DNA of 64,000 nt from Coniella vitis (taxonomy: Eukaryota; Ascomycota; Sordariomycetes; Diaporthales; Schizoparmaceae), in the NCBI GenBank assembly GCA_011317545.1, contig WUJK01000012.1, forward strand, positions 1,129,001-1,193,000, given 5' to 3'. The translations under genes were made by a program, and so were the position numbers. Shown piece after piece: positions 22,257-33,099 of this stretch. How positions within the stretch are numbered: the first letter of the stretch is position 1; each line of letters begins with the position of its first letter. The notes under the pieces are model-generated. The model did no database searches. It was not told where the DNA came from and saw only the letters and a program-made list of their open reading frames with translations.

Positions 22257-25217
22257 TCAGGTTGCAGCCAGGTTGCCCTTCTGCTCCATCTCAAATTCTC
22301 GCATGGCTTCCTCGTTCTCGCGCTGCAGATCCTGTTCTTGCCGGACTCTATCCTGCTCAGCTTCGTCAGCGAGCCGCTTGACCTCCTCCTGCATGCGCGC
22401 CATTTCTTCCATCTGAGACGGCATCATGTCGACGTCGTCCTCAGCGGGTGCTGCTTCCGGAGGGGGTGGAGGAGGTGGTGGGCTGGTCTCTGAGGCGGTC
22501 TCTTCGTCCTTGACACGCTTCGACGACGGCAGATCTTCAGGTGTCAGGCTCGTTTCTACAGGGCCGTTATTGTTGATTTTGTGGTTACCGTCATCATGGT
22601 CATCCTCTGCCTCGCGCTTCCGCTTAGTATGTGCGGGCGAACTGGCTGTCACATCCTCCACGTCGCTCATCATGACATCGTCATCAGCAGTGGCAGTGGC
22701 AGCAGCAGCAGTACCATTGGGTGCCTTAGCAGAAGCGACTACGGCTCGTGCCGTTGTATTGTCACCACTGTGGGCCGGGACTGCACGATCCGACTTGCGC
22801 TTCTCATGCTCATTGTGCTTGGTGACAGCCTTGTCTAGAAAGTCCTTGACGTACTTTTTGACTTTCTTCTCCTGCTTCTCGGATATCGAGGTGGGGTCGT
22901 CCACGCGCTTGTGTTTGTAGTCCGACGACACCAGTGTCTTGCTCACATCTTTGGCGTGGCGCTTCAACGCCTCCTTGGGCAACTTGTGGCGGTACTTGTC
23001 CACCACATATTTGACGTGCGGGAAAAGCTACAGTCAAAGCAGAAGGCTTGAATCAGAAAAACTATTTTGAGATACACGCAAGACTGAAAGTGACTGAATT
23101 GTGGACCAAAGACTTACCGTGTTCTCATAGATCTTCATTTGTTTTTCGGCCGACAGTGAACGCCACTTTTCCTTCTTGGCATCCTGAGTGGGCGTGTCTT
23201 GTCGCTGCGGGGTCAGGGATGCAGACGGCCTCGGGGTTGGCTCCTTAGTCAGGCTGTCAATGATGTCCTGTAGCGCCTTTTGGTTCTGCTCTGTTCTGGA
23301 GGGCGCCTTAACAACGTCGGCGGGAATTGTCGGCCGTTGCCAGGTTGTTTTGCCCGCATCATTGTAGTAGTAGACGGTGCCTTTGGCGTCCTTGGCTGTG
23401 TGCCAGCCTGCAGGCAGCGCATGGTTGCTGTTGGGGGTGAAGACACGCCGCCGCTGTTGGGTGTAGTACGCCGCATTCCTCTGGGGAATGTTGCTCTTGG
23501 GGCCCTTGGGAACCACAACACCTGGCAAGAAGCCTGGCGTAGTCGATGACAGGGTCGTTGTGGTCTCGCGGTCCAAATTGCGGCGCTCCTCGAACGAGTT
23601 GGTCGGCTGCGTGGTGGGGTCAAATTTCCTGCGAGGGATGCGGTAAGCCGTCTCCAACTTGCTCCACTCTTCGAGCAAGCGCTTGGATTCGGCGGCCACA
23701 TCCTCGTGCTCGCCCGAGCTGAGACTTTCCACCACCGCCTCGATCTTGGAGTCAGAAATCTTATTCTTGGTTAGGCGCGGGAACTTGTAGAGGATGTCGA
23801 GCACCTGCAAGACAATGTTGTCGTCGTCACGGAATGTAGTCAGGGTGGTTTTGAGAATCTGATAGCCGTGCATCTGCACGACCCGGTTCCGCACCCTGTC
23901 ATCGGCTGCGCTCTGAATACGCTGCAAGAGCTTGACCGCAATCCACTTCTCCTTGCATTGCATCAGTGCAGCCATGACCTTGGTCACGCCGTCCTCGTCG
24001 AGACTGGGGAGCTGCACGCTATTGACATACTCCTCATCGTCTTCGGTCGGCTTCTTCTTGCGCGGCTTCTTAGCGACCGTCGTGTCCCAACCGTCGGCGT
24101 CTTCGATACCGAGTGCTTCAATAGTGGCCAGCGGCAATTTGGTGGCGCGCTCGGTCTGCGTCTTGCCGCCAATGAAGCCTGTGCAGTTGGGCTCACCGCA
24201 GTAGCAGGGTTGCGGTTCGGCGCCGTAGCGGTCCACGTTATAGTTGAAGACCAGCTCTTCACCCGCCCTAATTGCGCGGCTGGTGAAAATGCCCATGCGC
24301 AATTTTTCGCCCACCACCCACTTGTCCACGTAGCAGTTGGGGCTGCACGAGTGGTTGCAGAACCGTCCCAGGTTACCTTTCTTGGTCGCATCGACGAATT
24401 CGGTTCTCGTAAGGGACATGAAATAGAAGTGTTTGATCCCTTCTTGATCGTATTGCATCATGCGCCGTCGGAAGGTCGGCTCGTTAATGACCTCACCGAT
24501 GTATTCGAAGACAAAATCGTTCGCCTGGAGGTCGCGGTTCGCACGCAGTCCATAACCCTTCTTCTCAGTCTTGATGACGGACACGTCGGCATACTGTTTA
24601 CGCTGAAAGCGCTGGTTCTCGCATTCGAGACCACAATTGCATTCGCTGTCAACGCACTCCATCTTGGTCGCTCGATTGATGCAGTCTGAGTCTTCGCCAC
24701 AGGCATAGTTCTGGCCGTCGCCTGCACAAAACACACGTGTTAGAAGTCAGAAGGGGCAGCCCCAAGCAGGGAGAAATCGAGAAAAGGACAATGCCAAGCA
24801 AGATAGCAAGCATCACTTACGCCATTCTGCCGAGCAATCACAGTCCAATGCATCATGTTGTGAAGATCCCATGTGTTTTGAACCATATAGACAGTCACCA
24901 ATCACCTGAAATCCACTTGTAGACTCGCCAGTGGCATCAGGCAGGTGGTCAAAGAGGGGGGGTGGTCGTGGTCGGGCTTTGGTCGTCGATGCTTTCTTAG
25001 ACAGCTTCGGCGCTGGCTCGGTGTCGGGGGTGGATGCACTTTCGTTCTCGGCCTTGAGGCCTGGTGACATGCTCGAGGAAGGTGACGCTGGCTTGGACTG
25101 GTTTGGCGAGGTTGAGGCACTGTGCCTCTCTTTCTTAAGAGCCAGTCCATTGGACAAAGAAGGCCTCTCCATCTTGACAGCTATGGGCCCCATAACAGAG
25201 CGACCCTCCTCCTCCAT
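22257..25217 (-). CDS. SET2: Histone H3 lysine-36 methyltransferase SET2
   Basis: Three minus-strand exons (25217-24821, 24721-23118, 23027-22257) give 923 residues; introns are 99 and 90 bases, GTAAGT..AG. Domain order is complete for fungal Set2. An AWS cysteine cluster lies about 126-166. The SET domain, about 168-295, holds GYGLRA, YIGEV, RFCNHSCSPNC at 252-262 and FNYNVDRYG. Post-SET CYCGEPNC lies about 305-312. A helical TFIIS-N-like/Set2-specific region lies about 350-455. A WW domain (LPAGWHTA..YYYN..TTWQRP) lies about 566-597. An SRI domain about 645-750 binds the Ser2/Ser5-phosphorylated RNA polymerase II tail. The last 170 residues are acidic and end in a Glu/Arg coiled coil. It co-transcriptionally methylates H3K36. 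Both splices rejoin conserved blocks (SAEWRDGQNYACGEDSDC and KIYENTLFPHVKYVVDKY), so the model is firm. The N-terminal start is the first in-frame ATG after stops and precedes a Lys/Ser/Pro-rich tail. Confidence 0.94.
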
Positions 25218-28200
25218 CTTTCCTAGAGCGGATCAAGTGATTTGAAGCCCGCCTGTAGGTTGGCAGTCGGAGGACAGGAGTTGTGCAGAGAGTTTGCGCC
25301 TGAGCGACTTGGAACCAGGAGGAGGTTATATCGTCGTGGTAGTGGTAGGAGATGGCGCGTATCGTGTCAAGTTGGCAGTGGCCATAGACGGATGTGGGGG
25401 TGGGGAGAAAGAGGTGCAAGGAGGCGGGCTGCAGATTTGAGAAACAGGGAGTGGGAGAGTGGCAGAGAGCGAGAGAAAGGAGAAAAGAGGTGGTGAAGAA
25501 GAAGGGTGGCAGGCTAAACTGGAAGCATCGACGGGTCGCTATCGCACTTCCACGGCCAGCACCCTCTGCGACATGGCAGCGCTCCGCGTCGTATTCTCGC
25601 CTGTTGCAGCACTGGCGCTGGTCTTTCTCTTCTACTTTTGAGTTCCTGGAGGCCTTCTCTGTGTTAGAGGCAGACTCTGGCCTGGAGAATCCGTATCGAG
25701 TCCTTGTGCGGGTAGGATGTGGTGTTGCGCAAGTTGCAGACGGCCAGAAGGGAAAGAAAAGTCTTGGGAGAGTGAATGCGACGGGTGCGGAAAGTTGATC
25801 TAGCGTGCATGGCTTTGGCCTGGGCAAACAATCAGTCTAGCTTCCCCCAGTCCCCTTTCTCAAGGGCCCAAGGTGGGGTGGGGTCTGGCCACATGCAGCG
25901 TGCAACCCATGCTGCCACGCTAAACTCGAGTGCTAATAGAGGGGCATACCTTCTGAAGCCAGACCATTAGACCCTCAAAAACAGCCAAAGCTATTTGAGA
26001 CGTGTGAATATCCTCTTTCTCTGTTGCGAGCATATAGTAATCTTTTGTAAGCTATGAGTATATCTTCTGCGCAACCTTACAGTTTAATGATTACCAAACA
26101 TGCACCAAGTGATTAAACCCAAAACTGGGCATTACCTTCGTTATTCTTACAGCACACATATAGGCCTGCTAGGTACTTAATAGCATATCTCAAGTCTCAT
26201 TTGATCACTACAAGGGCTAAGTATTGTCGAGTTCCCAAAATCGGAGACCTAACTATCACAGCTCTTTGGCAGTCTGCAACCACTACCCATGTTGTCGTCA
26301 GTAGCGTACAAAACATGGTATGACCAGCGTACTGTAACACACCAGATTGATACTACCATTAGCTATCCCTATATGGCCCATCCGAGTTGACCAATTGTTG
26401 CATGCAGTAGTACAGTGATAATGATGTCTGTTGCTGGGTCAGCGTGCTTGTGCGTGCTATGGCATGTTACCCTTAGCGGGCCATCGAGTCTGGTGCTCAT
26501 TCTGGAAGTGGCAAACGCTCACGAATAACTGTCGTGGCTACGGCGCGCCAACGCATTCTTGCAGGTCGGAAGACAAGCGGAGAATGCAGGTCGGGAGGTC
26601 GAGAGAGCGGTGAGCAGGCTACAAGGGCGATATATATCGACCGGCGGTGCCCACTTGCGGGCCTGCATTCTGGCGCATCTTCTCCCATCTTTTTTTCCCA
26701 ACTCCAAAACATGTTTCTTTGCACAATGTCCGGCTGATGCGATCGAAATTCCGAGACGCAACGCCCATGCGGATAAGAATGCGGCTCTACGAATGGAGAA
26801 CTGCTGGCTCGAGCTCGAGTGCAGGGTCTTGTCAGCGATGAGCCCGTTATAGGCTGCCATTGGTGAGAAGAGGTGGTGGCGTTGACCACTAGGAGAAGAC
26901 ACGGATGGCAGAGGTGGGCTCCTGTGGCACCGACATTAGCAGACATTTGGCTGTGGGCAAAGAACCCCAAGTCGCAGTCCCATTGGACTAGCAAGCTGCC
27001 GTTCACAGCCTTGCAGCAACTTGGAAGTCGAAACAGAGCCTTGGACCCTGCCTGCTGCTGCAAAACGGACGGACCAAAACTTGTCGACGACGTGGCCGCC
27101 TGGGCCAGACTTGAGGCATTTCCAGCACGCCAACGAACGTATCGGACGGACAGGAAAGGAACGACGCATCCACGGCTGCAGAGTAGCCCAGCAGCGCACT
27201 GGTGCGGCCAGCAGAACGGTCCTAGGGGTGTCATCTGCGCACGCGGGCTGGGCAGGACTGCATCCCATTGGCTTGCGCCAAATCGCATGCATGCAGAAAG
27301 TCGACGATGGTGGTCTGCGCGATGCAGCGCTGCAGCAGACCGGATTGCAAGCCGCACACAGCCGAGCCGTGAGATTTCGATCCCATGATGCCGCGGCGGT
27401 GCAGTGGACTGCAGAGTGGGCAGAGGGTGGTGCCAGCTTGCTTTTTCGCCAAAAGAGGAACACCAAGGCCAGAAGCAGCAAAAACGGGCGGAAGCCCGAG
27501 TTTCAGCCCTGTATGCACACTGAACGACAGGAAAGGAAAGCACCTGCTGCACCGCGGCAGGCTACCTGGATCTCGCTCCTGCTCATTAGACTTGAAGTGG
27601 ATCAAGGTGGATTGAGAGAAGGAGCAAAGAGCCAGCTGCAGACCTGGCAAGGAGACGGGAAAAAGAAGGCACGCTTGGTTCATCTCATCAGCCTTGGAAA
27701 CTCGCCTCGCATTTTTCTCTTCTCCGTCGCCAACAATTTCGACAAGGGAGAGGAAAAGACACAAGCAACCCCAGACTCGAGAAGATTGGCTGATGTGGTT
27801 TTTTGGCTGCCTCATTTGGCGAAATCGTTTTTCCGCAGTCATTACTATTATTATTACGGCTACTAATATCACCAGTACTACACCCGCTGCCAATTTTCCC
27901 CGAGCGCCAAGCGACAAATTGGGCCACGACAAAATCCTTGCCGAACGTTGGCAGCTTCCCAGGCTGTCGACCCAAAAAGAGAAAAAGACTAGGGACAGCG
28001 ACAGGACTTTGGAAGACTCGGGCGGTTTTATCACGTGGCGGCCATTTTAAGCTTCCTCCTGCCTTGCTTTCAGCTGCAACACGTGTGTCCCAACTCGCCT
28101 GGAACGCTTCTTCGCGTCGCCTCGCCTGGCCTTGCCTTCTCCGTTGCATCACGATCCTCACGACACTGCAATTCGTCTTGACTCTAACATCAGCTATTTT

Positions 28201-29216
28201 CGGCCGCTGCTCACCAGGATCATCACAAAAATCACCGCTTTTGGAACGAATTCGGTAACGGATCTGAGGTTGCGCAAACCCCGTCGTCACTGGCGCTGGC
28301 ACTCCGCATCAAATCGGACCTTGCACACGACCACTGGCAGCGGGCCGAGGCTAGCGTTGAGGTTTCCGGCTCTGTAATTTCGATTATTGTTGCCCAAGCC
28401 TCGAAGGTAATTTCGAGGCCGAGCCTGCCAACACACAGACCACCCCGCGGCTTTCTTATTAGCTGGGTCTCTGTTCCCGCGACGTCAAAGAGACCTGGGG
28501 CAGGAGAGCGCATCCATCATCCCACGGACCACTCGCCGATCCTCTGGAGGAGGGAAAAGACAAGACGCATAACCTACGGATACGAGCAAAGCCCCAGAAC
28601 ACCTGCTCGGGTCAGTCAGCCCGCCAGCGTCAGGGTACCCTACACATTAAATTACCGGTGGAGGCAGGGGTGCGCCTTATCGCCCATTTGTGCTACCGAA
28701 TCTCGCTCGCAGCCTGCATCAAATGCCAGTCTTTCTGTTCCTGGATTCACGGTTTCCTTTGCCCGGCTGTCCATTCATCTGCAAGCCTTACTCCTCGAAT
28801 GCGCTCTTCTCTCAGACGCGCGCTTGCTCGCCCCTCCGCGCCTGCCTATCCCACTCGACGCGACTCGAACCTGTAAACTCCCAACTCGACTAGCTTCGAC
28901 GCCAGTCTAGGAAATCCTTTTCCGCCTCACCCAGCATTTCAATTTGTGCTTGTCCTTGCCTCGCGCTGCCCTCTTTACATATATCGTGGTGTTGTGGATC
29001 CGCAGCATATACCTGCGCCTCTGCATGCTCCACATCTAGTCCAGCCGCATTCCGCGCATCACTCGTGACTGACTCTCGGCCTAGGCCAATTATTGTGTTT
29101 TTCCATCGCATTCGATTCTCTTTCCTTGGGTTTTCTCAACACGGGTCGGTCTCAAGATTTGTTGCATCGCCGGCTCGGCTTGACATGAAGCCGGTCTGGT
29201 TTCCTTGATGCTCTAG
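25218..29216. other. 4-kb divergent intergenic region, SET2 / AT-hook gene
   Basis: No gene is supported with confidence. Positions 25,970-26,430 are relatively AT-rich. Positions 26,430-28,600 are GC-richer and carry long overlapping frames on both strands: minus 26497-27552 (351 residues), plus 27021-27866 (281) and minus 27231-28034 (267). Their products are Cys/Trp/Arg-rich and repeat-free, resemble no family I know, and shadow one another. Positions 28,700-29,200 are pyrimidine-rich and probably the leader of the downstream AT-hook gene. Confidence 0.55.
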
Positions 29217-30348
29217 ATGATGGACGCGGGAAATTTCACCGAGGACGAAAAGGTATGTTGACTACTATTGTTTGTCCTGCCGCCGCCGCCACGGTGACAT
29301 TCAGCCATATTTGCTTGTCCTCATCTACAAACGCGAATACACTTATTAACAATCTACAGCGCTTTGTGCTCGCTGAGTACATCAAGGCTAGCCAAGTGGA
29401 CACCAATCAATTAGTGGACTTTATCAAAATGCACCAGTTGCAGACAGACTGGTTTTCAATGCAGCTGCCGGGAGGTATAGTTTTCATATGGAAGCCCCCT
29501 TCGCAAAGTACTCCGAAAGAAATTCACAATAGTTGACGATGTATCCAACAGGTCGCAATATGCACCAGTGCATGCGCGCAGCCTCTAGCATGCTCGATAT
29601 ACAGCTAGACCTACCGAGCCTGCCGAACCTCAAGAAACGCAAGTCTGCGAGTGACCTTTGGATGGAACAGCAAGCACCAAAACGAATGGCTTCAATGACG
29701 CACGTTCCATATCAACATAGACCTCCATCGCGGACTCAAGACCAGACACCCCCACTCCTGCCTCAACCCTCGCCACAGCCAGCGCAGCAACAGCCTGGCT
29801 TGCTCCCGCGCACCGTAAATATCCAACCTCGACCGGCTCCGGATACCAAGCAGCCAACACCAGAAGGTTATGGTGTCTTTCAATCCAAGAATCCCTCAAA
29901 TGGGTACAATGTGTTTCAGTCAAATCCTACTGTAAGGAAGCGAGGTCGCCCAAGCAAAGCCGAGAAGGAGGCGCAAGCTCGAGCAAATACCAACTCTATT
30001 GCGCCGGCCGGTCCGATTCCTATAAGTCCGAAACCGACAGCTCACCCGTCTGCGCCTCCTCATCCATCTGCGCCAGGAGCCCATTATCCAGGGCCAGCAA
30101 CGAGTTATTCTCCGTCTATGGGTACAGATCCAAAAGACTTAAGAGGAGGTGGTGGGAATATGACGCCTTTGCCGCGCGTTGTACCGCAAAGCTATACGGA
30201 AGCACCGCCAGTTTCAATGAAGTCGGAGAAATCGCCATCTATTGGAAACCTTGTCACGGCTGATTCTCCTCCAAGGCAACACAGAGCAACACCGGCGCCA
30301 ATAGTCGTTCCGCACACTCGAGATCCTCCCGTCACTAGCTCGGCATAG
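29217..30348 (+). CDS. Conserved fungal AT-hook protein of unknown function
   Basis: Three exons (29217-29252, 29360-29474, 29552-30348) give 315 residues. Introns are GTATGT..CTACAG (107 bases) and GTATAG..CAACAG (77 bases), and both joins are in phase. Residues 1-65 form a compact block with the pattern DEKRFVLAEYIKAS..VDFIKMH..WFSMQLPGGRNMHQCMRA, which looks like a short helical domain shared by ascomycete hypothetical proteins. The rest is Pro/Gln/Ser-rich and disordered. KRGRPSK near residues 180-186 is a canonical AT-hook for minor-groove binding of AT-rich DNA. Two copies of an NGYxVFQS-like motif precede it. I infer a nuclear DNA-associated role; no specific function is known to me. 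Two adjacent ATGs occur at 29217 and 29220. Confidence 0.82.
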
Positions 30349-31536
30349 TACGATAATACGGAGGCTTAGTAGCACTGCCGTCCTCGTTCGATTCGATTTT
30401 GTATTTTCAGTTCCATATCCCGGGAGACACCAACCAGGGTCTGGCGAGCTTACAATATACTGGCCGTCTAAAGCGTCGAAAGCAAAGGCTCATACATACA
30501 CAACACGGTGGACAGGAGTGGCATCGCTTTAATATGATTTAGGATTAAGATCACAAAATTACTTGGCTCTACTCTCTCTCTCTCTCTCTCTGTACTGCCA
30601 GGAGCAGCATGTAAACTACATCTCTCATCAACGTCACTCACGAGAGTTGGGCATTCAGTTTGCCAACATAAAAAACGCGGACTCCAAACTATTACAGATC
30701 CCGCTGTTGGATTTCGCGTTGTTCTGTTAGCACCGGGCATTCTAAGTGTCAAAGAGAGAATCTCATTAGGATAACAAGGTGAGATGCTCCACCTAATCTA
30801 TCCAGATGCATGTTATCCTATGTACAATAAACTTTTCAAGACGCGGGAGCCATCAGAATAGCCTCCACTACACTAGCAATTAATTAGTGCATGATGAACC
30901 ACAACAATATATTAATTAGCAATAACTTCCGGAATGTTGCTGGTTGGTTAGAAAGTATTAAGAGGATTCACTCTTCACTTTGTCATTGCGGGAACTACCT
31001 CAAAGCCAAGTTCCAATGATGTCCTACAAGTATTCAACTTCTCTGGACACCTGCCTAATCCAATTCCGTAGATTAAGCTGCATACAGTAGCCTAATCACA
31101 CAGCAGTCGTTAGTCAAACCAGTGTTGGTGCGATAGCTTCAGTGGTGCACCAACGAATAGTTATATACCATCATGCACCTGAGCTAGTGCTTTATGCTAT
31201 GTACGTTCCAATGAAAGCAAAGGAATATGCGAATGTGATTCGCCCATGTTGGAAAAGCAAGAGTAACAGTAACTAGTAATCAAACAGAGTATATATAGTA
31301 GTACTAAGTACCCATGAAAGTGGAGTTGAGAATGGTGTGTTGCATTGCAATTCACAGACTTTGATAGCCAAGATACTACTCTATCTGCGTAATAGTATAA
31401 TGAATAGTAGTCTGTCTATTAATCAGGTATATCATCTATCATATTGTCCAGTCCAGTATACTATTAATCTAATATTCCCTATAAATTAAGAGGAATATCT
31501 TTGAGACTTACCAATACATTCTTTGCAGTATTCCAG
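30349..31536. other. Gene-free transition to the AT-rich tract
   Basis: Downstream of the AT-hook gene the DNA becomes progressively AT-rich with no open frame. It holds a CT repeat at 30570-30591. I see no transposon sequence before 31537. Confidence 0.65.
30570..30591. repeat. (CT)n microsatellite
   Basis: About eleven CT units just downstream of the AT-hook gene, probably in or near its 3' UTR. Confidence 0.88.
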
Positions 31537-31700
31537 TGTTATAACCCAGCCTCATGCAGGTCACAGGAACAGGCTAACGTAATACGGCATGGATATCGGG
31601 ACTATAACGGACCGATAGGATCTCTTATATAAGGTTATATAGGCTGATATAATTAGGGTTAGGGTCTAATACTATATTAGATTACTGGAGATTACTATTA
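31537..31700 (+). repeat. Element B 5' LTR, outer part
   Basis: First 164 bases of the LTR up to the insertion point of element A. The first 80 or so bases keep CpA and TpG sites that are TpA in the 3' LTR copy. It contains TTAGGGTTAGGG, which recurs in every LTR copy here and is not a telomere. Confidence 0.85.
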
Positions 31701-32160
31701 TATAATAATCCTTGCCTAAATCCCGGATTCTGGAAGTACCTATAAGTTATATATTAGCAGGTAGGGAAGTATTACCTTTAAGTTTTCGTACGTTATCGAG
31801 CAATATTAAGTATTATAAGTAATTAAGAGGGATTACCCTATTATATAAAATAATACTTAGATTTATAACTAAAGACTATAAGGAAACTATCTAATATTAA
31901 GCTATAAACTCCTATTCTTATATCCTTCCGTTATAATACTCCTTAATATATAGCTTATTAATATTTACTAGTATTTACTAATATTCTAATAAGTAGTAAT
32001 AATCCCTAGTAATCTAATATAGTATTTTAGACTCTAACCCTAATTATATTACTCTATATTCTTATATAAGAGATCCCTATCGGTTTATTAAGGTTCCGAT
32101 TTACTAGTATATAATTATACTAGCCTATTCCTATAACTTATATATTTATAGGTTATAATA
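31701..32160 (-). repeat. Element A 3' LTR
   Basis: 460 bases, direct repeat of 38868-39327. Ends TA..TA where TG..CA is expected, as after RIP. Confidence 0.9.
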
Positions 32161-32199
32161 TTATCTCCCTTCTATTAATCTTTATCCCTAAAAACCTAT

Positions 32200-32930
32200 A
32201 GTATTTCTATAAATAGTCCTGCTTAATATTCTTACTTCGGATTATATCTTCCTAATTCGTTATATCGTTAAGAATTATAAAATCGTATTATACGAATTCT
32301 AAATCTTTATCTTTATCTAAGAAGCGTTTTACTTATATCGAACGTTTTTATTATATTAAGACTAATAACTTTAAAGTTATACCCTATTCTTTCTATTTTA
32401 AGGAGGGCTTAATATATAAGATAATTAATAGAATTAAGAGCTATATATAATATACGAAACGTAATCGTTCTTATAATAGGTATTATATTCCGGTATCTTC
32501 TTATAAATATAATTTCTTCCTAAGTTACTTATATATTATACTAACCCTTTAATAATATCCCGGATTACCGATAAGCTTTCTCGGCTCGATAATTATAAGT
32601 TAGAGGAAGAGGAGCGGATATTAAAATATTAAAAGGAGCTAGCTAAACTTTAAGTCGAAGCTTAAGCTTATTTAAATAAATCTCTTATTTACTTAGTATA
32701 CCTAAAGAAATAGTATAGGTTTCTATAAAAGAAGGGCGTAAAGCTAATAAATATTAGGTTAAAGGAGGAAGAACAGGAGTATATTACCGAGATTATTTAA
32801 ACTATTTTATTTAAGGAAGCTATATTATTTATATAAGATCCCTTATTTAAGGGTATAGATTAGAATATATTAATAGCGCTTAATATTATAATTAATTAAT
32901 TAGGATTTAACCTAGGTTCTCTATATATTA
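32200..32930 (+). pseudogene. Antisense accessory ORF remnant in element A (Cys-motif plus coiled coil)
   Basis: Lies between the 3' LTR and the chromodomain and runs opposite to pol. Despite stops, one plus-strand frame reads as protein: an N-terminal KSLSLSKKRFTYIERFYY stretch, then a YTKRNRSYN segment in which Tyr probably replaces Cys by TGC/TGT-to-TAC/TAT RIP changes. It continues with an acidic/basic coiled coil containing KLEEEERILKY and later LKEEEQEYITEI. The same order is found on the minus strand of element B. Fungal genomes carry many repeated ORFs of this Cys-plus-coiled-coil layout; the function is unknown. Confidence 0.6.
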
Positions 32931-32996
32931 GAGGTTCTTAATCCTTAATAAGGGGTTTAGTTATTTCTATAGGTAGTTATTATAGTTAAAGATACG

Positions 32997-33070
32997 AATA
33001 ATCTTATAGCTTAATAATTAGAATTCCTAGTTTCTTATTAGGAGGTCCGGGGTTTAATTCCTTATAATAC
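32997..33070 (+). other. tRNA-like sequence (degenerate) in element A
   Basis: It contains TAGCTTAATAATTAGA, an A-box after C-to-T and G-to-A changes, a potential anticodon arm CCTAG-TTTCTTA-TTAGG with loop triplet TCT, and a B-box GGGTTTAATTCC. It is antisense to pol. It may be a captured tRNA gene or a SINE piece; RIP has damaged the stems. Confidence 0.5.
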
Positions 33071-33099
33071 CTTCTTTATCTAAAGCTATAATAACTTTT

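Noticed and set aside
26497..27552. 351-residue minus-strand frame as a gene
   Set aside because: Overlaps equally long frames on the other strand, is rich in Cys/Trp/Arg/Ser without pattern, and matches no family I know.
31655..31670. TTAGGGTTAGGG read as telomeric repeat
   Set aside because: Only two units, and the same string or its complement recurs at about 32,036, 39,195 and 51,215 at a fixed place inside the LTRs.
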